Origin: Pollenia angustigena
Lineage: Eukaryota; Arthropoda; Insecta; Diptera; Polleniidae
Assembly (NCBI GenBank): GCA_930367215.1
Contig: OV884057.1
Coordinates: 206,697,621-206,761,620 of the forward strand
Direction of reading: 5' to 3'
Length of the DNA stretch: 64,000 nt
Under the pieces are notes generated by a model that was not told the DNA's origin, did no database searches, and worked only from the letters and a program-made list of their open reading frames with translations. Made by a program: the position numbers and the translations under genes. Shown here piece after piece: positions 1-10,776 of the stretch (position 1 is its first letter; the number at the start of each line of letters is the position of its first letter).

Positions 1-450
1 TTTGTACAATATATCTTATAACAAGCAAATTTGGTTAACATTTGCTTAACATATTAAATTGGTGCAAAATTTTCTAAAACCAAATTTAAGTAAAATCACT
101 TATAAATATTAAATTTGTGCAAAAATGAAGTATAAAAAGCAAATTTAAGTAACATTTTCTATAAATAGCCAATTTATGCAAACTTTTCAAATAAAAACTT
201 AATAAAAGCAATTAACTACCGAATTTGCACAAAATATTTTTTAAATACCAAATGAGAGTATAATGTTCTATAAAAACCAAATTTGCTTTTATTTCGTACA
301 AGTAAAAAGAAAGAATTTGCGCAAATTTTCTTATGACGATAATATTTTCGCAAAAGTTACTTTCAATTTGGAACAAAAACTTCTATAAATAGGAAATTTG
401 TTTAAAGTATCCGATAAACAGCTAATTTGTGCAAAATTTATGTATAAAAA
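1..450. repeat. Degenerate ~30-bp minisatellite, block 1
   Basis: The core, roughly CAAATTTGTGCAAAATTTTC followed by TATAAATA, recurs about every 30 bp with many substitutions. The same repeat is found at 800-924, 2035-2342, 6355-6865 and weakly at 11455-11600. Phasing is poor, which suggests an old array. The short open frame at 398-640 runs out of this array and has no other support. Confidence 0.75.
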
Positions 451-799
451 GCGCAATTTTCTTAGTCCCAATTTACACTATGACAATTGCTTGTCAGACG
501 AGCAAAGTTTGAAGGCGAGGATTCAAAAAGGTAGAGTATGTAGTACATTACTATCTGTACTGGACATTTTTCGTTTCTCTTTTTTACTTTTCCTAGTTTT
601 CATCTTATTGCTTTATATCGTTTACCTCAAGCCGTCCTAATTTTGGCTTACAACTACAAGAACAAAACGCGAAACTATCAAAACTGTACGAAAATAACAA
701 ACAAGATTTTGACTTCTAATTATACCCACACATAGTGGTTTAGTTAAAATTTTGACTTTTAAAAACAAGTACTAAACAAAAACTATCTTTTAATAGCAA

Positions 800-924
800 C
801 TTAAAAATAAACTTTCTAAAACTACCAAATTTCCGCAAAATATTTTTAAATAATAGATTTGTCCAAAAATTTTTATAAATATTAAATTTGTAGAAGATTT
901 CCTGCGAATACCAAATTTTAGCAT
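800..924. repeat. Degenerate ~30-bp minisatellite, block 2
   Basis: This has the same core as the block at the left edge. It ends exactly where the CCCAGT element begins at 925 and resumes after that element, so one array was split by the insertion. The interval 451-799 between blocks 1 and 2 is plain AT-rich DNA. Confidence 0.65.
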
Positions 925-2021
925 CCCAGTAAAAACTTCGCCTACAAAATAATGTGTTGAGTAATCAGAAAAACATAAGAGCACTACTTACAATTCTACT
1001 GAAAGAACCAATGAATTTTACATGAGATGTCCCAAAATGAACGCATTTAAAAGTAGTGCTGGGATACTATCGATATTTTCTACTATCGATATTTCTCGAT
1101 AGTTCAGATTTCACTATCGATATTACTATCGACTGAATGTTTAAACTTGTGCAGGAACGATGTTAAAACCATTAACGGACGCTGGTGTCACATTTCATGA
1201 TACCAGCGTTTGGCCTTTTTTTCTTATATTTTGTATTTTTTGTTTTTAATAATTTCTGCTTAGCTTAGCTATAAGTCTCCTATTGGTTAAAACAATAAAA
1301 TTTGTATTGTGGTGCAGACACCAGGTGAGCACTTTTTAGTTAAGAAAAGAAGGTTCAGTGTAATAATTAAAAATACAATAAATCATTCTTATTCGAATCA
1401 TTAAAATGATCAGTCGTTTTAATTAATTTATACGCACGTTATTTTAGATGGCAGTTTTTTAAAAAATGATAAGTGTCATTCTAAAGGAACCGAAGTAACA
1501 GGGAATCTAAGATATTCCATTGCAACTTTAAAAAATTTTCTAAATTCTAAACCCAAAAAGGTAATCAATCTTGCGGACTTATCCTCTTATGGTCGTTCAT
1601 TGTTTTGTCCTATGCTTGCAATTGCAAGCATTTCGACTTAAAGGACTTTAATTAGCAGTAAACCACTCGCCATTTTTCTTGTTTGTATTCATTGCTGTAA
1701 TTCAGCGCGAATTAATAAAAGGAAGTAAAAATTTGCGGCAAAAAACTGTGTGTGTATAGCTGCTGTTAGATGTCTTCATAGCTGTATTTTAAATAATAAA
1801 AATATCGATATTTATATTTTTCCTATCGATATTTTCGATATTTTAAGACTATCGATAGTTTCCCAGCACTATTTAAAAGTAAGTCATTATTTTTTTACCT
1901 ACATACAACCAGAAAAAAGAAGTTGTAGAAGTTGTTATAGATGTAGGTATAGAACAAAGCTACTAAATAATGAGTTAAAGCAGCTATTCGTTTTGAAAAA
2001 GTAGGCGAAGTTTTTACTGGG
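925..2021. mobile_element. TIR element with CCCAGTAAAAACTTCGCCTAC ends
   Basis: The 21-bp sequence at 925-945 is repeated in perfect inverted form at 2001-2021. It carries no recognisable transposase. A complete hAT-type element (1054-1871) sits inside it, so only about 280 bp belong to the outer element. A second element with the same CCCAGTAAAA start is at 37422-37620. Superfamily not assigned; the target duplication is unclear. Confidence 0.75.
1054..1871. mobile_element. Non-autonomous hAT element with perfect 8-bp TSD
   Basis: The ends are TAGTGCTGGGA and its inverse TCCCAGCACTA. They are flanked by identical 8-bp copies TTTAAAAG at 1046-1053 and 1872-1879, the signature of hAT insertion. 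Both subterminal regions are crowded with TATCGATA motifs (1066-1130 and 1803-1858), which in hAT elements commonly serve as transposase binding sites. No transposase remnant is visible in the 818 bp. Confidence 0.88.
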
Positions 2022-2034
2022 ATTAATACTAAGA

Positions 2035-2342
2035 TCTTCTCAAGTTTAGGTAAATAAATACCCAAATCGCACAAAATTTTCAATGAAAACTAAATTTGTG
2101 AAACATTTTCTAATAAAAGCAAATGTTTTCCCAATAGCAAATTTATGCAAAATTTTCTATACATACCAAATTAAGGCAAATAAACACAAAATTCGCAAAA
2201 AAATTTTTTATGAATACCACATTTGTGCTATTTTGTCTTTAAATAGCAAATTTGCTTAAAATAGCAAATTTGTGCAAAAGTTTCAATAAACGCATTTAGG
2301 CAAATCAATACAGAACTCGCACAAACTTTTTAATGAATACCT
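2035..2342. repeat. Degenerate ~30-bp minisatellite, block 3
   Basis: This continues the array of block 2 after the CCCAGT element, with the same CAAATTTGTGCAAAATTTTC-type core at irregular spacing. Confidence 0.65.
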
Positions 2343-2520
2343 AACGCCTGGACCGCATATCGGGCAAATTTGATGCCACACTTCGCAATCCACAAGCAGG
2401 GTTCAGACCACAATCTTTATGGGTAAATAAAATAACAATGGAACAAATTAACAAATTCAATCATCAAGTACTTTAAGTCTTCGTTGATTTCGTAAAATGG
2501 ACAAAGTGCTTTTATAAGCT
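2343..2520 (+). pseudogene. Non-LTR retrotransposon RT fragment
   Basis: One frame reads RLDRISG, then LRNPQAGFRPQS, MEQINKFN and, after a stop codon, VFVDFVK. This matches the order of the reverse transcriptase region around the conserved QAGFR motif and motif A (F-D/E-F-K-A-F-D), where the window has VDFVKW. The catalytic aspartate region is eroded and no flanking LINE sequence is recognisable. The piece is short and dead. Confidence 0.65.
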
Positions 2521-3894
2521 CTTATAATTTAAGGGTTAAAATGTTTTAGGAATATATCCTGCATTGAATTTCACTAGGGGTCTTCTAAGACCAAAAGTGC
2601 ATGCAAAGTACCTAAAACGAATTCTCAAAATTTCGGGCATTGAAATTTTTGAATGGCTTGAAAAGGCGTTAAACAAAATGTATTTCTGACCTGAAAGACT
2701 ATTTCAGATGTCTTGAGCAAAATTGTATGGCGATTATTTTCATACAATATATTAACCCTCTAACACTCATTTTAAGGGGTAATTTTTGTTCTTTTTTTAA
2801 CTTCTACACTAAAACGGCACGTTATTACGATTATTTATCGCGAACAGTCAATTTGGAAGCGCTGTTCTAGTGTTAAACGATTATTGATGACTTGCCAAAC
2901 CTTACTGAACAGAAATGTCAAAACAAACAAAAACAGTTTGACATTCTTAGTGTTCCCACAGCAGTTATCGATATCTCATGCAGCTTATAAAATAACCGAT
3001 ACAACAGCAAATCAATATAAAAAGTTTCAGCAAATTAAAATTGGTTTTCTTTATTGAACAAAAATATTTTGTATTGAACAATTATCGTGCAACCATTACA
3101 AGAAGATTAAAAACAAAAGTTTTTGTTTGCTTTTCTGTTTTTATTCCATGTAAATTTTTTCTTTTTAATTAATTTGTGTTTGTCGATATACTGCAACATG
3201 TTGCCCTTAATTTGCTAATACAAACAGAAAACTACAAAAGCCGAAAACCACAATTGAAAAATACAAAAATAAAATATTTAAAAAAAAAAATTCAAATTGT
3301 TCTTGTACTTAATAAAACAATAATAAACAATTAAACCGAAACCACCTTAAAATGGTCGAGAGAAAAGTTTATAAAAATAGAAATAAAATAACTAAAACCA
3401 ACCAAATTATAAAAAAAAAATAAAACAAAATTGAAGTACAAAAACTAAAACAAAAAAAACTATTTTATCATTTAGTTAAAATAATAAATCGTAATTACTG
3501 GGTGATAAATTTGTGACTGGAATACAGTCTTAAGTTAAAAGTTTAGTCTTAAGGAAGAACAAAATAACCAGTTAGTGAATGAACTACTGCACAGTGGCTG
3601 CAAGACAACTTCAAAAATAGGAAATGTTTAAAACAATAACAACAATAACCTATAAATAGAGATGAAATTTTCATGCACTTAAAATTCGAAAATATGCAAT
3701 AAAAACCCAAAATTTGCACTAAAAAAATAAAAATATGCAATAAAAACTTTAAAAATTTCCATAAAAAATCATTTTTTAATTTTTCTAAAAACATAAATAT
3801 GAAAAATTCAGTCTACTGTTATTCAAATATCTTTAAAAAAATAAAATAACTAATTAGAATTTCTGTTTGTTGAAATAAATAAGTACTGTTTCAT
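2521..3894. other. AT-rich interval without recognised genes
   Basis: This interval is A- and T-rich, with long A runs around 3270-3470. I see no coding signal, no terminal repeats and no link to the neighbouring LINE fragments. Confidence 0.6.
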
Positions 3895-4190
3895 TACTCC
3901 GATGGTTCTAAAACCCCAACGTATGCTTTTTTCTGCTGTCGGTGATGGAAATGGACTTCCAAAAATTGGACTTCTTCCGCAAAACGCAAAGATTTTCGAA
4001 GCCGAAGCTGAAGCCATATTTAAAGCATTAAAGCTATGTAAAAGCTCACAAAAAATCATATCATTTGCTCGGATAGCCGTTCGGTTTTCGATACAACTTT
4101 CAATCCTAAGAACAAAAATGGAACAAAAATTTCAATCCAACAGCTTTTAATACAATTAAGAAACAAAACAAATTTTGAAATGCTGTTTTT
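3895..4190 (+). pseudogene. RNase H domain fragment of a retrotransposon
   Basis: The frames together show YSDGSKT (first catalytic Asp), then IGLLPQNAKIFEAEAEAIF (catalytic Glu in the FEAEAEAI motif), then a frame change to SDSRSVFDTT (the third catalytic Asp in the S-D-S motif) and IQQLLIQLRNK. The order and spacing match the RNase H domain of non-LTR retrotransposons. At least two frameshifts break it. The same clade as the fragment at 2343 is possible but not shown. Confidence 0.7.
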
Positions 4191-4368
4191 GTTTTAAATG
4201 TAAGTTGAACGAGACACTTTTGCGCTCGCGTTCTACAAACATGCAGTAAGTCTTCTTCGGGTGATGTTTTTGCTATTATCTTTTTGGCAACACTGGTTTA
4301 AACAGCTGACGCACGTTTCGTGTTTTGTTTCACTGTCAAACATCTTCAGTTTGGTCTATAATTTAACC

Positions 4369-4799
4369 ATGAATCGTCTTACAAACGAACAACGCTTGCA
4401 AATTATTGAATTTTATTATCAAAATGCGTGCTCTGTTAAGAAAGTTCATCGCGCGCTTCTTGTGTTCAGCGACGAAACTCATCTTTGGCTCAATGGATAC
4501 GTTAATAAGCAGAATTGCAAGAGCTACCAATGCATCCAGAAAAGTCACAGTTTTGTGCGGCTTGTGGGCTGGTGGCACCATTGGACCGTACTTCTTCAAA
4601 GATGATGCGAATCGTAACGTAACTGTGAATGGTGAGCGCTACTGTGAGATGATATCCAATTTTTTTTTGCCCACAAGACGGTTCCACATGCCACACAGCA
4701 CGCTTAACAATGGACTTATTGAGAGCTGAGTTTGGTGAACATTTTATTTCACGTTCGGGACCGGTCAATTGGCCGCCTAGATCGTGCGATTTAATCTTG
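4369..4799 (+). pseudogene. Deleted mariner/IS630-type transposase
   Basis: The start codon at 4369 opens MNRLTNEQRLQIIEFY, the N-terminal helix-turn-helix of Tc1/mariner-like transposases. After about 31 residues the frame jumps directly to VFSDETHLWLNGYVNKQN, which holds the second catalytic Asp, so roughly 100 or more codons are missing. The frame then shifts: VLCGLWAGGTIGPYFF and VNGERYCEMISNFF follow in frame 2, and ISRSGPVNWPPRSCDL, just before the third catalytic residue, in another. The copy stops there. Related copies are at 48138 and, on the minus strand, 31480. The element is inactive. Confidence 0.88.
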
Positions 4800-5541
4800 A
4801 GCTGTAGATCTTACTGTAGTTCTTTATCGTTTCCCCGCCTGTGCTGATCCCAAGGCCGGATGGAAAAGGAGGAGCGAAACATACTCACGAATGGAAGGCT
4901 TTACTTAATGCAACAACAAACCTATAATTGTCTGTAAGTTTTTTTGTCTTCCCAATCCATGATAAGAGGCTGTTGACCAATAACTCACTCCTCCGAATTT
5001 TTTACTATTAAACGGTTAAACGAAAAAAAGACCACCAATATAAACACGGAGTTTGCTTTAAGAAACTAAAAATATCTCGTTTTTACGCAATGCCCCACTG
5101 TTTAGCCGAAGGACCAACCAACTAAACTATAATTTGAAAGTTGTTAGCAACACAAACAAGTATTTGTTATTGTTTTTTTTTTTAACATCATGATGAGAAG
5201 CAGGATGACAAATGATGATGGTTGTAAGATGATTTACTACAAAAGACAAACCATTAGGGGAACAAGAACACAGATAACAAAAACAACAAATTCTCAGTCG
5301 AAATGGCCACAAATGATGAATTTACTGCAAGCCAACGGTAAATTGCAACAAAACTGCTGCAACAATAAATAATTATATAATTGTCTTGCCACAGAGAATG
5401 TTTTGTGAAGCTAAAATTGATGACATGACATGACAATTGTGCACTGTTCTCATGTTAAGCACAAAAGCAAAGGAACTAAGTAGTAGTTGTAGCAGTCTTT
5501 GTTTATGTTTTGTTTTGCTCATGTTGACAGAAATAACTTAC
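4800..5541. other. Interval without recognised features
   Basis: Nothing supported is found between the transposase fragment and exon D. This is probably intron of the EGF-repeat gene. Short open frames here lack homology that I recognise. Confidence 0.5.
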
Positions 5542-5669
5542 CTGGTTGACAGAAACAACGAAAACCATCCTCCTGATCGACGCATATACCATGAATGCAA
5601 GGCGAAGACTCACATTCATTCAGACTGTGTTGACACAGGGGACCTGTATAGCCAGGGGTACATTCACAT
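5542..5669 (-). CDS. Exon D: end of EGF module 3 and start of module 4
   Basis: This 128-bp exon (1 + 42 codons + 1) has acceptor TTTTTAG and donor GTAAGT. It finishes module 3 with CECTPGYTGPLC and starts module 4 with NECESSPC, HGIC and DGFRCFCQPG; the last cysteine of module 4 must lie in the next exon. CESSPC fits the O-glucose consensus C1-x-S-x-P-C2. Two open frames on the opposite strand in this interval are shadows of the exon. The next exon downstream would lie below 5541 and could not be found in the remaining 5.5 kb, so the intron probably continues beyond the window. Confidence 0.94.
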
Positions 5670-5798
5670 CTAAAAATAAATTGAAAAAAAAAAAAATTAA
5701 TTACTTATGGGTTTTCGAGTGGTTTGTTAAATTCATTGTTAGACTATGGGGTAACAAATAATTATGTGTATCCTTTTGGGATATCTAAAGCTTCTTAC

Positions 5799-5895
5799 CT
5801 GAAATGCGTTGAATTTCCCACACAACTGCCACCATTCATGCATTCTGCTGGATTGCAGGGATCTAATTCATATTGACAATTTTTCCCCGTGTAGC
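5799..5895 (-). CDS. Exon C: end of EGF module 2 and most of module 3
   Basis: This 97-bp exon (2 + 31 codons + 2) has acceptor TTTACAG and donor GTAAGA. It completes module 2 with YTGKNC and begins module 3 with ELDPCNPAEC, MNGGSC and VGNSTHF. The stretch C-MNGG-S-C matches the O-fucose consensus C2-x4-S/T-C3, and NST is an N-glycosylation sequon. It is split from exon B by an 11.5-kb intron and from exon D by only 129 bp. The donor splits a codon (AG/A) that becomes Arg before CEC in exon D, and this join restores the CxC pair expected in module 3. Confidence 0.94.
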
Positions 5896-6354
5896 CTGTA
5901 AAGGATGTTGTTGTAATTAGAATTACATTTCATATTTTTTTTAATTGTAAGAGTGCATTTATATTTCTGTAGTATCCTCTAAGTGGGTTTTAAATGCAAT
6001 TTTAAAAAGTTGGTTTAATTGTTTTATAAAAAGTTGTTATGGCTTTTCCTCTATTGCATGCAAGTCTTCAGTTTAATTATGCACAAAAGGTTATTCAGAT
6101 AAAAAACTAAAAAAATTGTAATTGTATTATGCGAGTAATTTAGTTATAGCGGTTATATAAGAGGCATAGTTAATAGACAAAATGTTCAGAGGGGGAAGTT
6201 AAAGAGCCAGCAGAAAAAATATTTGTATTCCAGTTATTTCATATGCATAAGAGTCTACATATTATTTGCATATGATAATTATTTGCATATGATGAAAAAT
6301 AAAGAACTCTTTTGTTGATTTCAAGGTTTTTAAACAGTTGTACAATATTGCTAA

Positions 6355-6865
6355 TAAATAGCAAATTTGCCAAAAAATTTTCTACAAAAATCAAATATTC
6401 GTAAAATTTACCATGAAGAGAAAAATTTGGCGCAAAATTTCTTATTAAAAGCAAATTAAGTAAAACTCATAAAAAATTCAAACTTGCGAAAAATTTCTAT
6501 AAAATGCAAAATTTGTACGACGAAATTTGGATAAGTTTGCGCAAATTTCCTGAAATATATTCTATGAATAATAGAATATGAGTGAAAATTCCAATAAAAA
6601 GTACATTTTCGAAAAATATCCTATAAAGAAAAATTTTTTGGAAAATTTCCTTTACAGAACCCATTGGTTTTTTGAATACGGCAAATATGCGCAAAATTTT
6701 GTATTCTCAAATGCAAAAGTTACTCGAATTTCCTTAAAACAAAACAGATTCGCGTTAAAGTCCCACAAACACAAATTCGTCCAACATTTTTTATAAAAAG
6801 CCAATTTGCGTAAAATTTCTTACAAATACAAAATTTGCGCAATATTTTAGATTACGAGTAATAAA
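6355..6865. repeat. Degenerate ~30-bp minisatellite, block 4
   Basis: Repeated CAAATTTGCGCAAAATTTTC-like units alternate with TATAAA spacers, as in the blocks at 1-450 and 2035-2342. The open frames here are products of the repeat and not genes. Confidence 0.7.
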
Positions 6866-7149
6866 TTTTCTTATTATGCCCTTCACGACTAGTGGTGAAA
6901 CATTTCCCGCAAGCAGCATACTAACGGAGTCCTCAGTCAATAGTAAACAGGATTAAGAGCTTTTCATTAGATTCATTTCGGAAGTTTCACAACAAAGGTT
7001 TGTGAACAACCACTTCACCGGGGATGCTGTAACCGCAAGTCATTATTTTAAGTGTGTCCGATAAAAGTGTCGTCCTGAATTAAGGATTTTGTTACAACTA
7101 TGGTTTTGATTTACAGGACTACCTGCACTATGGCATTGTGGATCTCAAC

Positions 7150-7390
7150 CACTTAGGCCGGGTTTTTGAGATATGGTTTAAGTTTAAACTTAGCTTAACG
7201 TAAACAGAAACTCCGATTTTTCCGGCGAAATATAATTTTTTTTTAATTATTTTATTAAAGACCAACATTTTAAGCAAAACTAAGCTGCTTCGTCAAAATT
7301 TTGTATACAAACTTGGTAATGGCCGCACAAATCTGTTTTCAGTTTAACTAAGCCTAGTTTAACTGAGATCTCAAAAACCCAGCCTAAGTG
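7150..7390. mobile_element. MITE, CACTTAGGCCGGG ends
   Basis: The ends CACTTAGGCCGGGTTTTTGA and TCAAAAACCCAGCCTAAGTG are near-perfect inverted repeats, and the similarity continues inward for about 45 bp (AGTTTAAACTTAGCTTAA against its inverse). The 241-bp element has no coding capacity. Confidence 0.78.
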
Positions 7391-7400
7391 ATTTATATAT

Positions 7401-8158
7401 GGGCATTTCCTGGGGTCACGAACGTACGTTCGTACGCTTTTGATGTACAAATAATATAGAAAAACAAAACTTTTCCTAGCATTTTTTTTGCGATTCGATA
7501 GCATTTGGGTAGCTCTATGTTTAGTACAAAAGTTGGGTTTCATCGTGTTTAAGTTTTCATAATAAGAGTTATAAACGTGTGGTCACGAACGTACTCAAAA
7601 TAGAAGTCAACTTCGGCTGACAGTAGTGAAATGTAAAAATCTGCGTAATGAAACGGAATTTTCAAAAGTGATTAATTTATTTTAAAAGTGTATTAATGTA
7701 GGTCTCCATCCAGTATTTACAAAATAAAATATCTCTCTTGGTTTTTGTTTAATTGGCTTATGTGCCGGTCGCGAACGTACGGATCGCGTACGTTCGATTT
7801 TTCCATGTGTTTTTTTTTATTATTATCACCATGCATTTTACCATAAATGTCTTCAAATTTCCTTAACAAAAAAACTTAATACTTCTTTTACAATTGACTG
7901 TTATGGAGAGATTATGAAGAAAGAGTGTAAACATAACATATTTTTTGCATGTAAAATAAGTATATAAAAATGTCTTTAGAAGTAGAAAATACAGGAAATT
8001 ATAAAATTTTCCAGTTTCCAGACCAATTTCCTCAAGTAAAACAGCTCAGATATGCTAGGAAACCATTCTTTTATAAGAACATAGCCTTTTTTCTAATAAG
8101 AAACAATAAAAGACGATGACAATCAACATTTTATTTTTTCGTCCTGGGGGAAATGCCC
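7401..8158. mobile_element. TIR element, GGGCATTTCC ends
   Basis: GGGCATTTCCTGGGGTCACG at the left end faces CCTGGGGGAAATGCCC at the right end. Inside, CGAACGTACG-type motifs recur near 7418, 7578 and 7770, with perfect palindromes such as CGTACGTTCGTACG. Similar GGGCA(T/G)TTCC ends occur at 30010, 30876 and 32333. No transposase is seen. Superfamily unassigned. Confidence 0.55.
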
Positions 8159-9097
8159 ACATGCATTTTCTAAGTGCATGCGAGAATCACTTTTCATAAA
8201 AAGATTGCAGTTTAAGCGTTTAATCGACAAAATTATAGTTTCCCCATGTTAAGTAGCTAGAACTATCTAACCTCCGCTGCCAATTGATTCAAAGGCAGTT
8301 TTCGTACTGATAGCAAAAGAACCTTATGATGATTTAAACATCGCAGCTGGTGCCCACTCCACACGGTCTCCCCTAAGAATAATGACACCCGGTGTAGCGT
8401 GCACTAGGAAATTATTTCTACAAAGAAGGACAAGACAATCTTTGAGTCCTCGGGACTAAGGAAGCTTAACTTGGACAGCGTACTAACGGAGACCCCAAAC
8501 AATAGTCAGGCTGGTGTGCTACTCCCTGGGGGCCACTGATTTAATAGTACCTCAGTTAAGTGCTGAGGTACAACTTCGGACACTTTGATAACTCTTAGAC
8601 CCTAAAGAGCCCTGTCATTTCGGATGTGTGTTTTATACTAGGCATGCATGAACCTTACACGTTCACAGATTTTCTATGTCCGAGAAAAGAATATCGACAC
8701 AACAGTTAACTTTCATGCTCCTACCATATCTATGTTTCATGGAAGTACGACTATAGAATTAAAAAAATCTTCCGATACCCGACATGATACGCAAACTGTT
8801 GCCAGCTTAGCTATTTATGGTCAAATTGTCACCTTTCGGATCCCAGGAATGACCTAGTCCTGATTTGCCACGGGGTATGTAATGTCAAAAGGTGAAATAA
8901 CCTTAAGATGAACCCTAAAACCTCGGGGTGGTTTTGGAACAACTGTGGTACCTTGGTGTGTTTATATTCAGCGCTTACCAAATGTCCCTGTGCCAGTGAA
9001 GTACAATTTGTAGAAGCAGTGTATAATCCCGGCCGAATAGCAACAGGATCCCTTCATAGGCGGAACTTTTCTACAAGGGCGGAAAGTCAGCCTTCCA
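8159..9097. repeat. GC-richer unclassified dispersed repeat
   Basis: This block is visibly richer in G+C than its surroundings. Parts recur elsewhere: ACTAACGGAG with neighbours at 8483 and 6918, a TACAACTTCGGA...ACCCTAAAG block at 8567 and 9790, and a CCTTAAG-containing block at 8900 and 11215. It looks like the remains of one larger dispersed element. No coding signal is convincing; the 8648-8857 open frame lacks recognisable homology. Confidence 0.5.
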
Positions 9098-9490
9098 CAC
9101 GCAGAGAAAAAATATGTTTAAATATGGTCACATCCAACCAAACAATTTTTTAAGAAAATTTTAAATATATTATGGTTGAATGGCGACAACCATATTATGG
9201 ATAAATTAGTCCTCCATAAATAACCCACAACCATTTTATGGTTGCCTCTAAAAATGTTATGGTTTTCCAAAAGCAACATACTATTTTTGAAAACCAACCA
9301 TGCTAATTGATCATAACATGTTTGGAGGCAACAATAATATGATTAGGGCTTCTAGTTGAGGCCTAATTTAACCAAAATATGGTTATCCCTGTCAATTATA
9401 TGGTTATAATAAACATAATGTATTTAAAATTTTCTTTCAAAAAAGTTTTGTTGGAGGTGACCAAATTTAAACATGTTTTTTCTCTGGGTG
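9098..9490. mobile_element. MITE family M2, copy 1
   Basis: The 393-bp element has about 35-bp inverted ends, CACGCAGAGAAAAAATATG and CACCCAGAGAAAAAACATG (inverse). Its interior is dense in ATTATGGTTG and CATAATATG-type words, with several small internal palindromes. Related copies are 9868-10776 and about 31060-31355, which share TTATGGTTGCCTCTAAA and TTGGAGGTGACCA. Confidence 0.8.
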
Positions 9491-9728
9491 CATGTGAACG
9501 TCACCCTTCCTGCGATTTGGGCTGTAAACCACAGTACAACGTGCTCTGTTGAATAGTATTTCCTCGTCAAAAAGCCACTCCTCGTTGAACCAACCACCAA
9601 TCGCGACTGTGCACAACTTGCTAAAAACAACCTCCCATCTGAAAAGCAAGGCTTTCGCAACGATAGTCATCCTGAAAGACAGGAACCATTTCTCGCAAAA
9701 AGTCAGACTAGTTTGCAAAGGGGTGTGT

Positions 9729-9746
9729 GGGGGGGGGGGGGGGGGG
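9729..9746. repeat. Poly-G tract, 18 bp
   Basis: Eighteen uninterrupted G in an AT-rich setting, preceded by GGGTGTGTG. It could be partly a sequencing or assembly artefact in length. Confidence 0.9.
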
Positions 9747-9867
9747 ATGTGTTTACAGACTCCCGTAGCACCATCAATTTATAGTTCTGGGGTACAACTT
9801 CGAGTTTAATGAAGTTCATTGGACCCTAAAGAAGTCTGTCTTTTGGTATTTTTGGCGTTACGAAGTA

Positions 9868-10776
9868 CACGCAGAGATAAAATATGGTTGGGCATGGTTA
9901 CGGCAACAAAACTATGTTTATTGTTACAATATATTGTTGTCGTACACAAATAATTGTTATTTTTATTTAATATCAACAATATTATAGTAACTGTAAACAT
10001 ATCAATGTTTATCGCAATTATAAATTTGAGTATTCTTGACCGAAAAATAATTATTTTTCTAACAAATAAATTATGATAACATTCAAAACATATTATATTA
10101 CCCACAACCATATCATGATATTTAATATCCATAACATGATACCTTTCTATACATTTATCATATTATGTTTAAGATGCAATCAAACTATTTTTACTCTAAT
10201 AATATTATGCTAGCGCCATTTGTAAAATTATTTTGAATCAGTTGTGTTGTTTGTTTTATATGTGAGCGGTTAAACAAGATAAATTACCATAAAAAATAAT
10301 AAATTTAAAGAAATTAAAATAATTAAAAATTAATAGTGCAAAATATCGTTGTAAAATGCAACAACAAACATTGAACTCCGCTATTTTATTTACATCAAGA
10401 AAAATTGTAAAAAGTCACAAAATATAAAATCGATACATACAAATTTTAATTTATTTTGTATTGTTATGACAGATATGATATCATAATATGATTGCTTCTA
10501 AATTTATTGTGATTAATATGAAAATAATATGATTAAATTCTTAGCTAATCAACTTATTATGATTTACATGACAATAATATGATTCCTTCTTAACTTATTA
10601 TGATTAACAGAATAATAATATGATTAAGGGAAAAATATTATGATGTAATATTACGAATATATTTAGCCATTATAAGATTCAATAATAATCTTAATATGGT
10701 GACTACAATCATGAATCTTATCATAATATGTTGCTCTTAGAATATGTTTACCACAACCATGTTTTTTCTTTGCGTG
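9868..10776. mobile_element. MITE family M2, copy 2 (expanded)
   Basis: The ends CACGCAGAGATAAAATATGG and CACGCAAAGAAAAAACATGG (inverse) match copy 1. At 909 bp it is more than twice as long because the interior holds an irregular run of ATAATATGATT-type units (10480-10640) on both strands. It lies only 377 bp from copy 1. The 9806-10132 minus open frame is a by-product of the repeat. Confidence 0.78.

Noticed and set aside
3902..4150. Host gene with an 82-codon frame
   Set aside because: The residues match an RNase H domain of a retrotransposon, and the catalytic motifs continue in other frames.
5437..5761. Two plus-strand open frames of 71-78 codons
   Set aside because: They are antisense shadows of exon D of the EGF-repeat gene.
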